Of a DNA stretch of 32,755 nt, positions 10,833 through 20,254 are shown in pieces (position 1 is the stretch's first letter; each line of letters opens with the position of its first letter). A program made the position numbers and the translations under genes. Where the stretch lies: assembly GCA_020859755.1 (NCBI GenBank), contig JAJBVP010000009.1:1-32755 (forward strand). The letters are read 5' to 3'. The stretch is from Bacteroidales bacterium. Its GTDB lineage: Bacteria; Bacteroidota; Bacteroidia; Bacteroidales; Muribaculaceae. A model generated the notes under the pieces. It saw only the letters and a list, made by a program, of their open reading frames with translations, searched no databases and was not told the DNA's origin.

Positions 10833-12056
10833 ATGCCTATAGTAGACCGTTTCTTGCAATATGTGAAATTTGACACCCAGAGCGACGAGGAAACCAACAT
10901 GACCCCGTCGACTCCGGGGCAGATGATTTTCGCCCAGCATCTGGAAAAAGAGCTCCAGAGCCTGGGTCTCAGCGAAATATCCCTCGACGACAACGGGTAC
11001 CTTATGGCCACCCTGCCGTCCAACGTCGATTACCCCACCCCCACTGTGGGCTTCATCGCCCACCTCGACACGTCGCCCGACATGACGGGTCGCCACGTCA
11101 ATCCCCGCATCATCGAGAAATATGACGGCGGCGACATCGTGCTCAACGCCGAGAAGGGTATCATCTTGTCGCCCAACGAGTTTCCTGAGCTGAGTCACTA
11201 TGTGGGGCAAGCCCTGATTGTCACCGATGGCAACACCCTGCTGGGCGCCGACGATAAGGCTGGCATCGCCGAGATCGTATCGGCCGTGTCCCACCTTATC
11301 CACCACCCCGAAATCAAGCACGGCAAGATACGCATCGCCTTCAACCCCGACGAGGAGATAGGGCAGGGCGCACATAAATTTGACGTCGAGCGCTTCGGCG
11401 CCGATTGGGCCTATACGATGGATGGCGGCGAGATCGGTGAATTGGAGTATGAGAACTTCAACGCCGCCGTGGCCAAGGTGCGTTTCCGCGGACGCAACGT
11501 CCATCCCGGCTACGCCAAGCACAAGATGATCAACTCGATACGCATCGCCAACCAGTTTATCATCATGCTCCCCCGCTGGGAGACCCCCGAGCACACCGAA
11601 GGCTACGAGGGATTCTACCACCTGATTTCAATCGAGGGCTCGGTGGAGGAAACCGTGCTCACCTACATCATCCGCGACCACGACCGCGACCGCTTCGAGC
11701 GCCGCAAGAAGGAGCTGGAGCATCTCACGCGCAAGATCAACAACGAGTTCCCCGACTGCGCTTCGATAGAGATCAAAGACCAGTACTTCAACATGCGCGA
11801 GAAGATCGAGCCGGTAATGCACATCATCGACATCGTTGAGAAGGCCATGACACAAGTGGGCGTGACGCCAATTGTAGTGCCCATCCGCGGCGGCACCGAT
11901 GGAGCCCAGCTCTCGTTCAAGGGCCTGCCTTGTCCCAACATATTTGCTGGCGGATTGAACTTCCACGGCCGCTACGAGTTCCTGCCCATTCCCTCGATGG
12001 AGAAGGCACGCGACGTGATCGTCGAGATCGCCAAGCTGGTGGCCCAGAAGAATTAA
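10833..12056 (+). CDS. pepT: Peptidase T (tripeptide aminopeptidase)
   Basis: This 407-residue cytosolic M20-family zinc aminopeptidase removes N-terminal residues from tripeptides. Numbered from the ATG at 10833, the metal ligands match E. coli PepT almost residue for residue: His77 and Asp79 in AHLDTSPD, Asp140 in LGADDKAG, Glu174-Glu175 in NPDEEIG and Asp197 in MDGGEIGE. The late ligand lies in [13 protein letters not shown]. An ATG at 10800 is also in frame, but it adds 11 residues encoded by a low-complexity spacer (repeated ACTTA/TTAATA words). I prefer [18 protein letters not shown] as the start, by homology and length. Confidence 0.95.
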   Translation: MPIVDRFLQYVKFDTQSDEETNMTPSTPGQMIFAQHLEKELQSLGLSEISLDDNGYLMATLPSNVDYPTPTVGFIAHLDTSPDMTGRHVNPRIIEKYDGGDIVLNAEKGIILSPNEFPELSHYVGQALIVTDGNTLLGADDKAGIAEIVSAVSHLIHHPEIKHGKIRIAFNPDEEIGQGAHKFDVERFGADWAYTMDGGEIGELEYENFNAAVAKVRFRGRNVHPGYAKHKMINSIRIANQFIIMLPRWETPEHTEGYEGFYHLISIEGSVEETVLTYIIRDHDRDRFERRKKELEHLTRKINNEFPDCASIEIKDQYFNMREKIEPVMHIIDIVEKAMTQVGVTPIVVPIRGGTDGAQLSFKGLPCPNIFAGGLNFHGRYEFLPIPSMEKARDVIVEIAKLVAQKN

Positions 12057-12087
12057 GCATTTAGCGTTTAGCATTTAGCATTTAGCC
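12056..12087. repeat. Heptanucleotide array: AGCATTT, AGCGTTT, AGCATTT, AGCATTT, AGC
   Basis: Four exact 7-bp units and a partial fifth begin on the last base of the pepT stop codon and run into the miaA spacer. It is the same word family as at 8200, 14882 and 23403. Confidence 0.85.
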
Positions 12088-12128
12088 TAATTCCGTGTTG
12101 ATGAGGTGATAAAGCTTTAAAATCGAGA

Positions 12129-13028
12129 ATGCCCAACCGATTGATAATAGTGACGGGGCCGACGGCCTCGGGAAAGACTACCCTCGCCATCGAGCTTGCC
12201 CAACGGCTCGATGGCGAGATTATTTGCGCCGACTCGCGCCAGGTGTACCGCGACATTCCCATCGGCACCGCCGCCCCCACTGCCGAGGAACGCGCCGCGG
12301 TGCCCCACCATCTGTGCGAGATGCTCCCATTGGACGCCTATTACAGCGCCGCGATGTTCGAGCAGGACGTTATGGGCCTGTTGCCCCAGATATGGGCCAG
12401 GGGGAAGGAGGCGATAATGTGTGGCGGCGCGATGATGTACGTCGACGCGGTGTGCAACGGGATCGACCCGCTCCCCACGATTTCCGACGACGTGCGCGCG
12501 CGTGTATCAAATATGTATCACGAGCTGGGCCTGGAGGGCGTGCAACGAGAGCTGGAGCGATTGGACCCTGCGTCGTGCCACACGGTGGACATGCGCAATC
12601 CGCGTCGCGTGATCCATGCCATCGAAATATGCCTTGAGGCCGGACGGCCAGCCTCCGAGCTCCGCACAGGTGTTCCGGCCACGCGGCGCGACTTCCCGAT
12701 TGTGAAAATGGCGATCGACTGGCCCCGCGAGGAGCTGTTCGCGCGCATTAACGCCCGAGTGAACGCAATGATCGACGCCGGCTTGGTAGAGGAGGCCCGG
12801 CACCACTTCCCGAATGCCGATCGGCTCAATTCCCTCAACACGGTGGGCTACAAGGAGCTGTTCGCCCACTTCAGCGGGGAGATGGACTACGACACGGCTG
12901 TGGCGCGTATCGGCAAGAACACCCGCGTCTACGCCAAAAAGCAACTCACCTGGCTCCGCCGCGACTCCGCCATACACTGGCTGGATCCCCATCAGCCACT
13001 GCTGCCGCAAGCCATAGCCTTGCTGTAA
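12129..13028 (+). CDS. miaA: tRNA dimethylallyltransferase
   Basis: This 299-residue enzyme adds a dimethylallyl group to A37 of tRNAs that read UNN codons. The P-loop GPTASGKT is at 10-17. ADSRQVYRDIPIGTAAPT (the substrate/DMAPP-binding block) and GGAMMYVDAVCNGIDPLP follow, with the RNA-binding and catalytic region around NPRRVIHAIEICLEAGRP. TVGYKELFAHFSGEMD and RVYAKKQLTWLRRD mark the C terminus. The length is normal for the family. It follows pepT across a heptad-repeat spacer and is followed by polypyrimidine and polypurine elements and a bidirectional terminator shared with gapA. Confidence 0.96.
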   Translation: MPNRLIIVTGPTASGKTTLAIELAQRLDGEIICADSRQVYRDIPIGTAAPTAEERAAVPHHLCEMLPLDAYYSAAMFEQDVMGLLPQIWARGKEAIMCGGAMMYVDAVCNGIDPLPTISDDVRARVSNMYHELGLEGVQRELERLDPASCHTVDMRNPRRVIHAIEICLEAGRPASELRTGVPATRRDFPIVKMAIDWPREELFARINARVNAMIDAGLVEEARHHFPNADRLNSLNTVGYKELFAHFSGEMDYDTAVARIGKNTRVYAKKQLTWLRRDSAIHWLDPHQPLLPQAIALL

Positions 13029-13051
13029 ATAATTTCCCCGGGCCGAGCCTC

Positions 13052-13081
13052 CTTTATTCCTTTCCTCCTTTCCTCCTTTAA
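13052..13081. repeat. 30-bp polypyrimidine element, copy 1
   Basis: This 30-bp C/T-rich element, with three A's apart from the pyrimidines, is identical to 25586-25615. It is built from TTCCTTTCCTCC words and lies after miaA. Confidence 0.85.
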
Positions 13082-13098
13082 CGAGAAAAGAGGGCCAT

Positions 13099-13129
13099 AA
13101 AGGATAAAAGGATAAAAGGATAAAAGGAT
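13099..13129. repeat. 8-bp tandem array AAAAGGAT
   Basis: One AAAGGAT and three exact AAAAGGAT units stand in tandem on the plus strand. The array is purine-rich, opposite in composition to the polypyrimidine element 18 bases upstream, so the two could pair (TCCTTTA with TAAAGGA). Confidence 0.85.
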
Positions 13130-13155
13130 GGGCTTGCTAAGGGCCCTATAAGAAA

Positions 13156-13186
13156 TGAGGGCCGCCCCGGAGTGGGACGGTCCTCA
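13156..13186. terminator. Terminator hairpin between miaA and gapA
   Basis: Arms 13156-13168 and 13174-13186 pair at 12 of 13 positions (one G-T wobble included) around a five-base loop. The plus-strand transcript continues into AAATTTTT and the minus-strand transcript into ATTTCTTA. It can serve both convergent genes, and lies 24 bases past the gapA stop. Confidence 0.8.
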
Positions 13187-13210
13187 AAATTTTTAGGAGG
13201 GTGGTGGTGA

Positions 13211-14239
<1,029 letters not shown>

Positions 14240-14305
14240 TTATGATATTCTCTTTCACCTTAATACCCTTGGACTGGAAATTGTCGACACGGGCTAAAAG
14301 CGTTG

Positions 14306-14313
14306 CAAAGTTA
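14306..14313 (-). promoter_or_regulatory. -7 box of gapA
   Basis: The minus strand reads TAACTTTG, an exact TAnnTTTG match. It predicts an untranslated leader of about 80 bases before the gapA ATG, longer than most here. The leader shows no hairpin I would call a riboswitch. Confidence 0.65.
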
Positions 14314-14367
14314 CTAACTTTTTCCAAATATTATATCACCAAAGATTTAATTGTGGAAAATTTTCTT

Positions 14368-14375
14368 TATTTTTG
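14368..14375 (+). promoter_or_regulatory. -7 box of mscL
   Basis: The plus strand reads TATTTTTG, matching TAnnTTTG, 29 bases before the mscL ATG. It lies back to back with the gapA promoter in a 182-base divergent spacer. Confidence 0.65.
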
Positions 14376-14403
14376 CACAAATTAATCCAACCGACATCAT
14401 AAA

Positions 14404-14829
14404 ATGGGAAAATTTTTAAGTGATTTTAAAGAGTTTGCCATGAAGGGCAACATCGTGGACATGGCCGTCGGCGTTATCATCGGCGGCGCATTCGGCAAGA
14501 TTGTGTCCTCCCTGGTCAACGACATCATTATGCCGGTAATCTCGATTATCACCGGTGGCGACGGCTACAAGAACCTTAAATATGTGATTACTCCGGCTCA
14601 GGAGGCTACCGTCGAGGGCCAAGCCGCCGTTGAGGAAGTGGCCATCAACTACGGCATCTTCATCCAGAATATCGTGGATTTCGTGATCATCGCCCTGAGC
14701 ATCTTCGTGGCCCTGCGCGTGATCATGAAGTTCAAGAAGAAAGAGGAGGAGAAGCCAGCGGCTCCACCCGAGCCCACCAAGGAGGAGGTGCTCCTCACCG
14801 AGATCCGCGATCTGCTGGCCAAGAAATAG
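14404..14829 (+). CDS. mscL: Large-conductance mechanosensitive channel
   Basis: This 141-residue inner-membrane channel opens under membrane tension to release solutes on osmotic downshock. The N terminus FKEFAMKGNIVDMAVGVIIGGAFGKIV is the amphipathic helix plus pore-lining TM1. A periplasmic loop of about 45 residues follows, then TM2 (about 78-100, IQNIVDFVIIALSIFVALRVI). The tail has the basic cluster KFKKKEEEK, a Pro-rich linker and the C-terminal bundle EEVLLTEIRDLL. The length is standard. Confidence 0.97.
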   Translation: MGKFLSDFKEFAMKGNIVDMAVGVIIGGAFGKIVSSLVNDIIMPVISIITGGDGYKNLKYVITPAQEATVEGQAAVEEVAINYGIFIQNIVDFVIIALSIFVALRVIMKFKKKEEEKPAAPPEPTKEEVLLTEIRDLLAKK

Positions 14830-14881
14830 GAGAGTTTTTCAATGTTCAGTTTCCAGTGTTCACCGTTTACAAAGCCATTTG

Positions 14882-14920
14882 GCTAAATGCTAAACGCTAA
14901 ACGCTAAACGCTAAACGCTA
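14882..14920. repeat. Heptanucleotide array: GCTAAAT + four GCTAAAC
   Basis: Five exact 7-bp units and a partial sixth end two bases before the aroK ATG. The unit is the reverse complement of the AGCGTTT/AGCATTT family, so this array is inverted relative to those after pepT and sppA. Confidence 0.88.
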
Positions 14921-14922
14921 CC

Positions 14923-15456
14923 ATGCGACCTGTCTTCTTGATCGGATATATGGGGTGCGGCAAGTCGACGCTTGGCCGCGCCTTGTCGCGATTGACCGGG
15001 ATCACCCTAATCGACCTCGACACCTACATCGAGAGCCGATTCCATCGCACGGTCACCGAGCTCTTCGCCGAGCGTGGCGAGAGCGGTTTCCGCGAGATTG
15101 AGACGGCAATGCTCGAGGAGGTAGCGTCGTTCGAGGACGTGATTGTGGCCTGCGGCGGGGGCACCCCATGCTTCGGTCGCAACATGGAGGTGATGAACCA
15201 AGCGGGATTGACCGTATGGCTCAACACGCCTCGCGACGTGCTGCTCAGGCGCCTGATCCGAGGGAAGCACAAGCGACCGCTCATAGCCCAAAAGACCGAC
15301 GACGAGCTGGGAGCGTTCATCGACGCGGCCCTCGAGGCTCGCGAGACGTTCTACTCCCAGGCCCAAGCCCAATTTTGCGGCGCCAACTTGGAGGACAAAT
15401 CCCAAATCGACACTACCGCCCGCGCCTTCATCACCCGATTCCTCCAATCCTCTTAA
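14923..15456 (+). CDS. aroK: Shikimate kinase
   Basis: This 177-residue cytosolic kinase phosphorylates shikimate at the 3-OH, the step before EPSP synthase (aroA is at the far end of this window). Walker A GYMGCGKS is at 8-15, DLDTYIE carries the shikimate-binding Asp, SGFREIE carries the conserved Arg and Glu, and CGGGTP is the Walker-B-like glycine loop. HKRPL in the lid carries the conserved Arg. The start immediately follows a heptad array, so the 5' leader is largely repeat sequence. Confidence 0.96.
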   Translation: MRPVFLIGYMGCGKSTLGRALSRLTGITLIDLDTYIESRFHRTVTELFAERGESGFREIETAMLEEVASFEDVIVACGGGTPCFGRNMEVMNQAGLTVWLNTPRDVLLRRLIRGKHKRPLIAQKTDDELGAFIDAALEARETFYSQAQAQFCGANLEDKSQIDTTARAFITRFLQSS

Positions 15457-15498
15457 GACGTGTCCCCGCGAGGCGTTACTGCGTTAAAGCGATAAAAA

Positions 15499-16617
15499 AT
15501 GATTGTAGAAACCCAGTTACAAGAAATATCCACCACTACCACTCGCCGCTCCCTTACAATCGGCCTCCCCGCCGACGCTACTGGCAGCGAGAAGCGCTTC
15601 CCCCTCACCCCGGAGGGGGCGCAAATACTTGCGGCCGACGGCTATCGCGTGGTCGTGGAGGAGGGTGCGGCCCGTCCCATCCACTACAGCGACGCGGCCT
15701 ACGCGCGCTGCGGCGCGCAGGTGGGAGCGCGTGTCGAGGCGTTGGGTTGCGACATCGTAATCTCAATGGGTGCCCTCTCGGAAGCCGATGTGGCCTTGAT
15801 GCGCCGCGGGGCGATGCTGTTCACAATGCTTGGCCCTACCCTGCGCAATCCATCGATGGCCACCGCGCTGCTCCAGCGCAACGTTATCACCGTGGCTCTC
15901 GATCGGGTGAAGGACTCGGAGGGACATCTGCCATTCTACGACATTCTGGCCGAAATCGACGGCCGGGCTTCAATAGCCATGGCGTCGTCTCTTCTTGCCG
16001 ACCCTGATCATGGCAAAGGCATTCTGCTTGGCGGAGTGGCTGGCGTGAACCCTTGCGAGGTGCTTATCCTCGGCTCGGGAATCGCCGGACGTGCCGCCGC
16101 GCGATCAGCTATCGGCTTGGGAGCCATCGTGCGCATCATGGACACCGACATCTACCGTCTGCGCCGATCCACCCGCGAGTTGGGAGCCGGGGTAATCCCT
16201 TCGGCCCCTCATCCTCGCGTGCTGATGGGTGCGCTCCACTCGGCCGACATCATCGTCGTTACCCCCATGCCGTCGCCGGTGACAATCACTCCCGAGATGA
16301 TGGACGCAACCAAGTGTGGTGTGGTAATCTTCGACCTTACGGAGCATCCCGGAGTGCTGTTCCCCGAAGGGATACGTCCGGTCCTCATCGAGGCGTCGTC
16401 GGCGGTGCCCCGTACCGCCGCTATGGCCTTGAGCAACACGCTGATCACCTTGCTCGACGAATTGGTAACCACCCATGGCGTCAACGACGCGCTGAAATTG
16501 TCGCCCAACCTGCAGTGTGCTGTCCTCACGTTCCTTGGACGCGTAATCAACCCCGATCTGGCCACCGCGCTGGGCATGCGCCAGGTCGACCTGTCACTAT
16601 TCCTTCATTTGTCGTAA
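15499..16617 (+). CDS. Alanine dehydrogenase/transhydrogenase-family protein, substrate residues altered
   Basis: This 372-residue protein has the two-domain AlaDH/PntA fold. It resembles the alanine-dehydrogenase-annotated proteins of Bacteroidota: GLPADATGSEKRFPLTPEGA at the N terminus, the NAD-binding ILGSGIAGRAAARSAIGLGA (about 190-209), then LRRSTRELG and SSAVPRTAAMALSNTL. The classical substrate residues are not conserved. The KVKEP-type lysine segment is ISMGALSE (88-95), and the LHLA-type histidine segment is LFTMLGPT (107-114). NAD(P) binding is likely, but alanine dehydrogenase activity is doubtful; a different 2-oxo/amino-acid substrate or a regulatory role is possible. It ends four bases before rnhA, so the two are probably co-transcribed. 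Confidence 0.8.
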   Translation: MIVETQLQEISTTTTRRSLTIGLPADATGSEKRFPLTPEGAQILAADGYRVVVEEGAARPIHYSDAAYARCGAQVGARVEALGCDIVISMGALSEADVALMRRGAMLFTMLGPTLRNPSMATALLQRNVITVALDRVKDSEGHLPFYDILAEIDGRASIAMASSLLADPDHGKGILLGGVAGVNPCEVLILGSGIAGRAAARSAIGLGAIVRIMDTDIYRLRRSTRELGAGVIPSAPHPRVLMGALHSADIIVVTPMPSPVTITPEMMDATKCGVVIFDLTEHPGVLFPEGIRPVLIEASSAVPRTAAMALSNTLITLLDELVTTHGVNDALKLSPNLQCAVLTFLGRVINPDLATALGMRQVDLSLFLHLS

Positions 16618-16621
16618 CGCG

Positions 16622-17266
16622 ATGGCCTACCGAAAGAAATTCTACGTTGTATGGGAAGGCCGCTCCCCCGGGATCTACGACAGCTGGGAGGAGTGCAAAT
16701 TGCAGATCGACAACTACCCCGGGGCCAAGTACAAGGCGTTCGACACGCAGGAGACGGCCACGCTGGCCTTCCGCGGCGACCCGAGCGAACATATGGGGCT
16801 ACTCAAAAGCATCGCCACGTTCCAGCAGGCTCCGGTGAACTACGACGCCATCCCCGAGATCAACCAGGACGCGATCGCCGTCGACGCCGCCTGCGCGGGC
16901 AACCCCGGGACGATGGAGTACCGTGGCGTGGACGTGAAATCGGGCGCTGAGCTGTTCCATTTCGGTCCCGTCCCCGACGGCACCAACAACGTGGGTGAAT
17001 ACCTGGCCTTGGTACACGCCTTGGCCCTGCTTCAAAAATGTGGGCGCCCCAACGTGCCGATCTATTCCGACTCGCGCACGGCGCAGTCGTGGATACGCAA
17101 TCGCGGTCACCGGTCAAAGCTCGCCCGCACGCCCCGAAACGCCAAGCTACACGAGCTACTGTCCCGTGCCGACAATTGGCTGCAAACCCACACCATCACC
17201 AACCCCATCCTCAAGTGGAACACCGAGGAATGGGGCGAGATCCCGGCCGATTTCGGACGCAAGTAA
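16622..17266 (+). CDS. rnhA: Ribonuclease HI with N-terminal viroplasmin-like domain
   Basis: This 214-residue protein cleaves the RNA strand of RNA-DNA hybrids. Residues 5-50 (KKFYVVWEGRSPGIYDSWEEC...YKAF) form the small hybrid-binding viroplasmin domain that precedes RNase H in many Bacteroidota and in eukaryotic RNase H1. The catalytic domain has Asp88 (VDAACAGNPG), Glu126 (NNVGEYLAL), Asp150 (IYSDSRTA) and a C-terminal acidic residue in EEWGEIPADFGRK (Asp210). It starts four bases after the AlaDH-like gene. Confidence 0.94.
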   Translation: MAYRKKFYVVWEGRSPGIYDSWEECKLQIDNYPGAKYKAFDTQETATLAFRGDPSEHMGLLKSIATFQQAPVNYDAIPEINQDAIAVDAACAGNPGTMEYRGVDVKSGAELFHFGPVPDGTNNVGEYLALVHALALLQKCGRPNVPIYSDSRTAQSWIRNRGHRSKLARTPRNAKLHELLSRADNWLQTHTITNPILKWNTEEWGEIPADFGRK

Positions 17267-17274
17267 TCTTGCGC

Positions 17275-17347
17275 AAGGATAAAGGGTAAAGGATAAAGTA
17301 ATACTTTAAAGGATAAAAGGAGGAAAGGATTACAGATTTAAGGATTG
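17275..17347. repeat. AAAGGATAA-type polypurine tract
   Basis: The 88-base spacer after rnhA is almost entirely AAAGGATAAA, AAAGGAGGAAAGGAT and TTTAAGGAT words, of the same family as the elements at 9271, 10081 and 13099. No terminator is visible, so read-through from rnhA is possible. Confidence 0.6.
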
Positions 17348-17354
17348 AGTCGTC

Positions 17355-18902
17355 ATGAGAAAGGCGTTGAAATATGGCAGGCTGACCATCCAGCTGATTT
17401 GCTGGGTGCTGTTGACCTTGGCCCTGATCGGAACGTCGATGCTCTTCCCCGCCATAGGTGGCTGGATCGCGAAAATCCAGCTGCTGCCGTTGACGCTCGC
17501 CTTCTCGATGGGATGGTTCTCGGTGTGGCTGGTCCTTACCCTCATTTTCGGCCGCGTATATTGCTCGTCGGTGTGCCCGATGGGGGCCATGCAGGACGCA
17601 TTCTCGCGCCTCGGTCGCAAGGGTAAGCGGGACCACGAATACCATTACGCACCCGCTCGCACTGCCTTGCGAAACGCCACGCTTATTGCCGTAATCGCTT
17701 GTATATTAGTGGGCATATCGGTTGTCACCTCGCTCATTGATCCCTACAGCGGCTACTCGCGCATCGCCACCAATGTGCTTAAGCCTGCTTGGGAGGCTGG
17801 GGAAACGGCCCTGGTTTCCATCGGTTGGCTGGCCAAAGCCCCGGCCCGCATCGGCTACGCGTCGCTTATGGCGTTCATTATCGCATTGATTACCTTGGGG
17901 TTGATCGGCACGCTGGCATTCCGCGGAGGGCGCACTTGGTGCAACACGTTCTGTCCTGTGGGCACTGCGCTGGGGTTCATCTCTCGCTACTCGGTGTTTC
18001 ATATCGAAATCGACACCGACTTGTGCATCAACTGCCGTCGTTGCGAGCACGCATGCAAGAGCCAATGCATTGACTTGCAGGATCATGTGATCGACGGCTC
18101 GCGTTGCGTCAACTGTTTCGACTGCCTGCCCGTATGTCCTAACGACGCAATCAGTTACACCCCACGTCGCAAACAACTCTCCCTGCCCATGATGCAACGC
18201 ATCACCACCCCCGGCAAAACCGCCACGGCCATGGAGGGCGGCTCCTCCAGTACCATTGGTACCCCCTCGACCGATGCCAGCCAGCCCAAAGCAATCTCGC
18301 GACGCCAGTTTATGGCCACCGGACTGATAGTGGCCGCCGCGGCCGCCTCCGAGCCGATTCGCGCCGCTCTACCCAAACAGGAAAGCCCGCGCCCGTCGCT
18401 ATACGTCATTCCGCCCGGAGCCGAGAGCCGCAAGTCGTTCATGGAACGCTGCACCGGTTGCGGCCTGTGCGTCGCCCACTGCCCCACCGGCGTGATCAAG
18501 CCCTCGACCAAGGAGTACGGATGGCTCAACATGCTCCATCCTGTCAAGGACTACGACGAGGCCGAGTGCACGCTGTCATGCGTGCGTTGCACCGAGTTGT
18601 GCCCCACGGGCGCGTTATTGCCACTCACCCCCTCGGAGAAGGCGCTGATTTCCGTCGGGCTTGCCCGCGTGATTCCAAGCGACTGCCTGAGTGTCAACGG
18701 AGTGCATTGCGGAATGTGCGCCGAGGTGTGTCCCAAGCAGGCCATCACCATGAAACCGTTCTCCAACTCCGCCCGCGCCCAATCCCCCGCCAACGCCCAA
18801 ATCCCTACCGTCGACCCATCCCTATGCATCGGCTGCGGCTACTGCCAGCACATCTGCCCCGCCACCCCCATCAAGGCCATCGTCGTCGACGGCCTACCAT
18901 AA
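17355..18902 (+). CDS. Fused NapH-like membrane Fe-S protein and Tat-type ferredoxin
   Basis: This 515-residue redox protein combines two modules that are usually separate. Residues 1-215 hold four or five membrane helices with paired cysteine motifs CSSVCPMG (70-77) and CNTFCPVG (196-203), as in NapH/NosR/MauN quinol dehydrogenases. Two ferredoxin motifs follow (cysteines at 224-238 and 251-261). After a Ser/Thr-rich linker an internal twin-arginine motif, SRRQFM at 315-320, precedes a hydrophobic Ala-rich segment. Then come four more cysteine motifs (366-376, 405-416, 444-459, 491-501), as in NapG. Electrons probably pass from menaquinol through the membrane to a partner on the outer face. 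The acceptor is not encoded nearby, so the pathway is unknown. Confidence 0.85.
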   Translation: MRKALKYGRLTIQLICWVLLTLALIGTSMLFPAIGGWIAKIQLLPLTLAFSMGWFSVWLVLTLIFGRVYCSSVCPMGAMQDAFSRLGRKGKRDHEYHYAPARTALRNATLIAVIACILVGISVVTSLIDPYSGYSRIATNVLKPAWEAGETALVSIGWLAKAPARIGYASLMAFIIALITLGLIGTLAFRGGRTWCNTFCPVGTALGFISRYSVFHIEIDTDLCINCRRCEHACKSQCIDLQDHVIDGSRCVNCFDCLPVCPNDAISYTPRRKQLSLPMMQRITTPGKTATAMEGGSSSTIGTPSTDASQPKAISRRQFMATGLIVAAAAASEPIRAALPKQESPRPSLYVIPPGAESRKSFMERCTGCGLCVAHCPTGVIKPSTKEYGWLNMLHPVKDYDEAECTLSCVRCTELCPTGALLPLTPSEKALISVGLARVIPSDCLSVNGVHCGMCAEVCPKQAITMKPFSNSARAQSPANAQIPTVDPSLCIGCGYCQHICPATPIKAIVVDGLP

Positions 18903-18926
18903 TATCCTGGGTATCCTAATAATCCT

Positions 18927-18944
18927 AAACTGAAAACTCCCCCC
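18927..18944 (+). repeat. CTGAAAA plus C-run before thyA
   Basis: AAACTGAAAACT followed by six C's runs straight into the thyA ATG. It resembles the leader of thiL (CTGAAAAATCCCCC) and the CTGAAAA tract of the FKBP gene. Confidence 0.5.
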
Positions 18945-19739
18945 ATGAAACAATATTTAGATTTACTGCAGCATATCTTAGATAATGGTGTTGATCGCAG
19001 TGACAGGACCGGCACCGGCACCCGCTCGGTGTTCGGCTACCAGATGCGCTTCAACCTGCAAGAGGGTTTCCCCCTGTTGACCACCAAAAAATTGCACCTC
19101 AAATCGATTATACACGAGCTCTTATGGTTCCTCGCCGGAGATACCAACGTCAAATACTTGCAGGACAACGGCGTAAGAATCTGGAACGAGTGGGCCGACC
19201 CCGATGGCAACCTCGGCCACATCTACGGATACCAATGGCGCTCATGGCCCGATTACAACGGCGGTCACATCGACCAGATCGCCCAGGCCGTCGAGACAAT
19301 CAAGAAGGACCCCAACTGCCGGCGCAACATCGTGTCGGCGTGGAACGTGGCCGACCTTCCCAACATGAATCTGCCCCCCTGCCACGCGTTCTTTCAATTC
19401 TATGTGGCCGACGGCAAGCTCTCGCTGCAACTTTACCAACGCTCGGCCGACACGTTCCTGGGCGTGCCGTTCAACATCGCGTCCTACGCCCTGTTGACGA
19501 TGATGATGGCACAGGTAACGGGACTGGAGCCTGGCGACTTTGTCCACACCTTAGGCGATACCCACATCTACCACAACCATTTCGACCAGGCTCGGCTACA
19601 ACTCACCCGCGAGCCCCGGCCGTTGCCCAAGATGTTGATCAACCCCGACGTGAAGGACATTTTCTCGTTCCACTACGACGACTTCAAGCTCGAAGGTTAC
19701 GATCCCCATCCCCACATTAAAGCCACTGTATCAGTATGA
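18945..19739 (+). CDS. thyA: Thymidylate synthase
   Basis: This 264-residue cytosolic enzyme methylates dUMP to dTMP with methylenetetrahydrofolate, releasing dihydrofolate. It has the same length as E. coli ThyA, and the nucleophile Cys146 ([12 protein letters not shown]) falls at the identical number. Arg21 ([12 protein letters not shown]), [29 protein letters not shown] and [10 protein letters not shown] are all present. The last four bases overlap folA (ATGA), a translationally coupled pair: FolA regenerates tetrahydrofolate from the dihydrofolate that ThyA produces. Confidence 0.98.
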   Translation: MKQYLDLLQHILDNGVDRSDRTGTGTRSVFGYQMRFNLQEGFPLLTTKKLHLKSIIHELLWFLAGDTNVKYLQDNGVRIWNEWADPDGNLGHIYGYQWRSWPDYNGGHIDQIAQAVETIKKDPNCRRNIVSAWNVADLPNMNLPPCHAFFQFYVADGKLSLQLYQRSADTFLGVPFNIASYALLTMMMAQVTGLEPGDFVHTLGDTHIYHNHFDQARLQLTREPRPLPKMLINPDVKDIFSFHYDDFKLEGYDPHPHIKATVSV

Positions 19740-20254
19740 TCAGCATAATTGTAGCGTTGACCACCGACCGCGCCATCGGCAAGGATGGGCAGTTGTTGTA
19801 CCCCATCTCGGCCGACTTGAAGCGATTTAAAGCCCTCACCATGGGCCACCCCATCATCATGGGACGTCACACCTACGAGTCGCTCCCCAACGGCCCCCTC
19901 CCGGGCCGCGAAAACATCGTCCTGACCAAACAAACAAGGAACGTGAGCGACCCGCCCGCGCCAAACAACGGAGCTTTAACCATCTTCCCATCCCTGGAGC
20001 TGGCCATCGCCCACGTGGCCGACCGCGACGCCTTTATCATCGGTGGCGCAAAGGTATACGAGCAGGCGATGCCCCTGGCCGACCGACTTTACCTCACCGA
20101 AATCCTTGCCGAGCGCCCCGACGCCGACGCGTTCTTCCCGGAAATCAACCCCGAGGAATGGACCACCGTGGAGCAATCGGCGACGTTCACCGACCCGCGC
20201 TCGGGTGTCCCCTACCGATTCACCACCCTCGAGCGAGCAAAACCCAAGGCCTGA
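19736..20254 (+). CDS. folA: Dihydrofolate reductase
   Basis: This 172-residue enzyme reduces dihydrofolate with NADPH. The N-terminal [20 protein letters not shown], the active-site acid Asp27, the cofactor block [12 protein letters not shown]...LPGRENIVL and [24 protein letters not shown] are all clear. The substrate loop reads LLYPISADL where E. coli has MPWNLPADL. The near-invariant Trp22 is thus Tyr, and the following residues differ (Pro23, Ser25). This may alter dynamics or antifolate binding. It starts within the thyA stop codon overlap. Confidence 0.95.
   Translation: MISIIVALTTDRAIGKDGQLLYPISADLKRFKALTMGHPIIMGRHTYESLPNGPLPGRENIVLTKQTRNVSDPPAPNNGALTIFPSLELAIAHVADRDAFIIGGAKVYEQAMPLADRLYLTEILAERPDADAFFPEINPEEWTTVEQSATFTDPRSGVPYRFTTLERAKPKA

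Noticed and set aside
12224..12637. Long alternative-frame open frames inside miaA, and similar ones inside gapA, purC, lpxK and YihY
   Set aside because: High GC with few stop codons produces such shadows. They are Arg/Ala/Gly/His-rich, lack motifs, and lie fully within well-identified genes.
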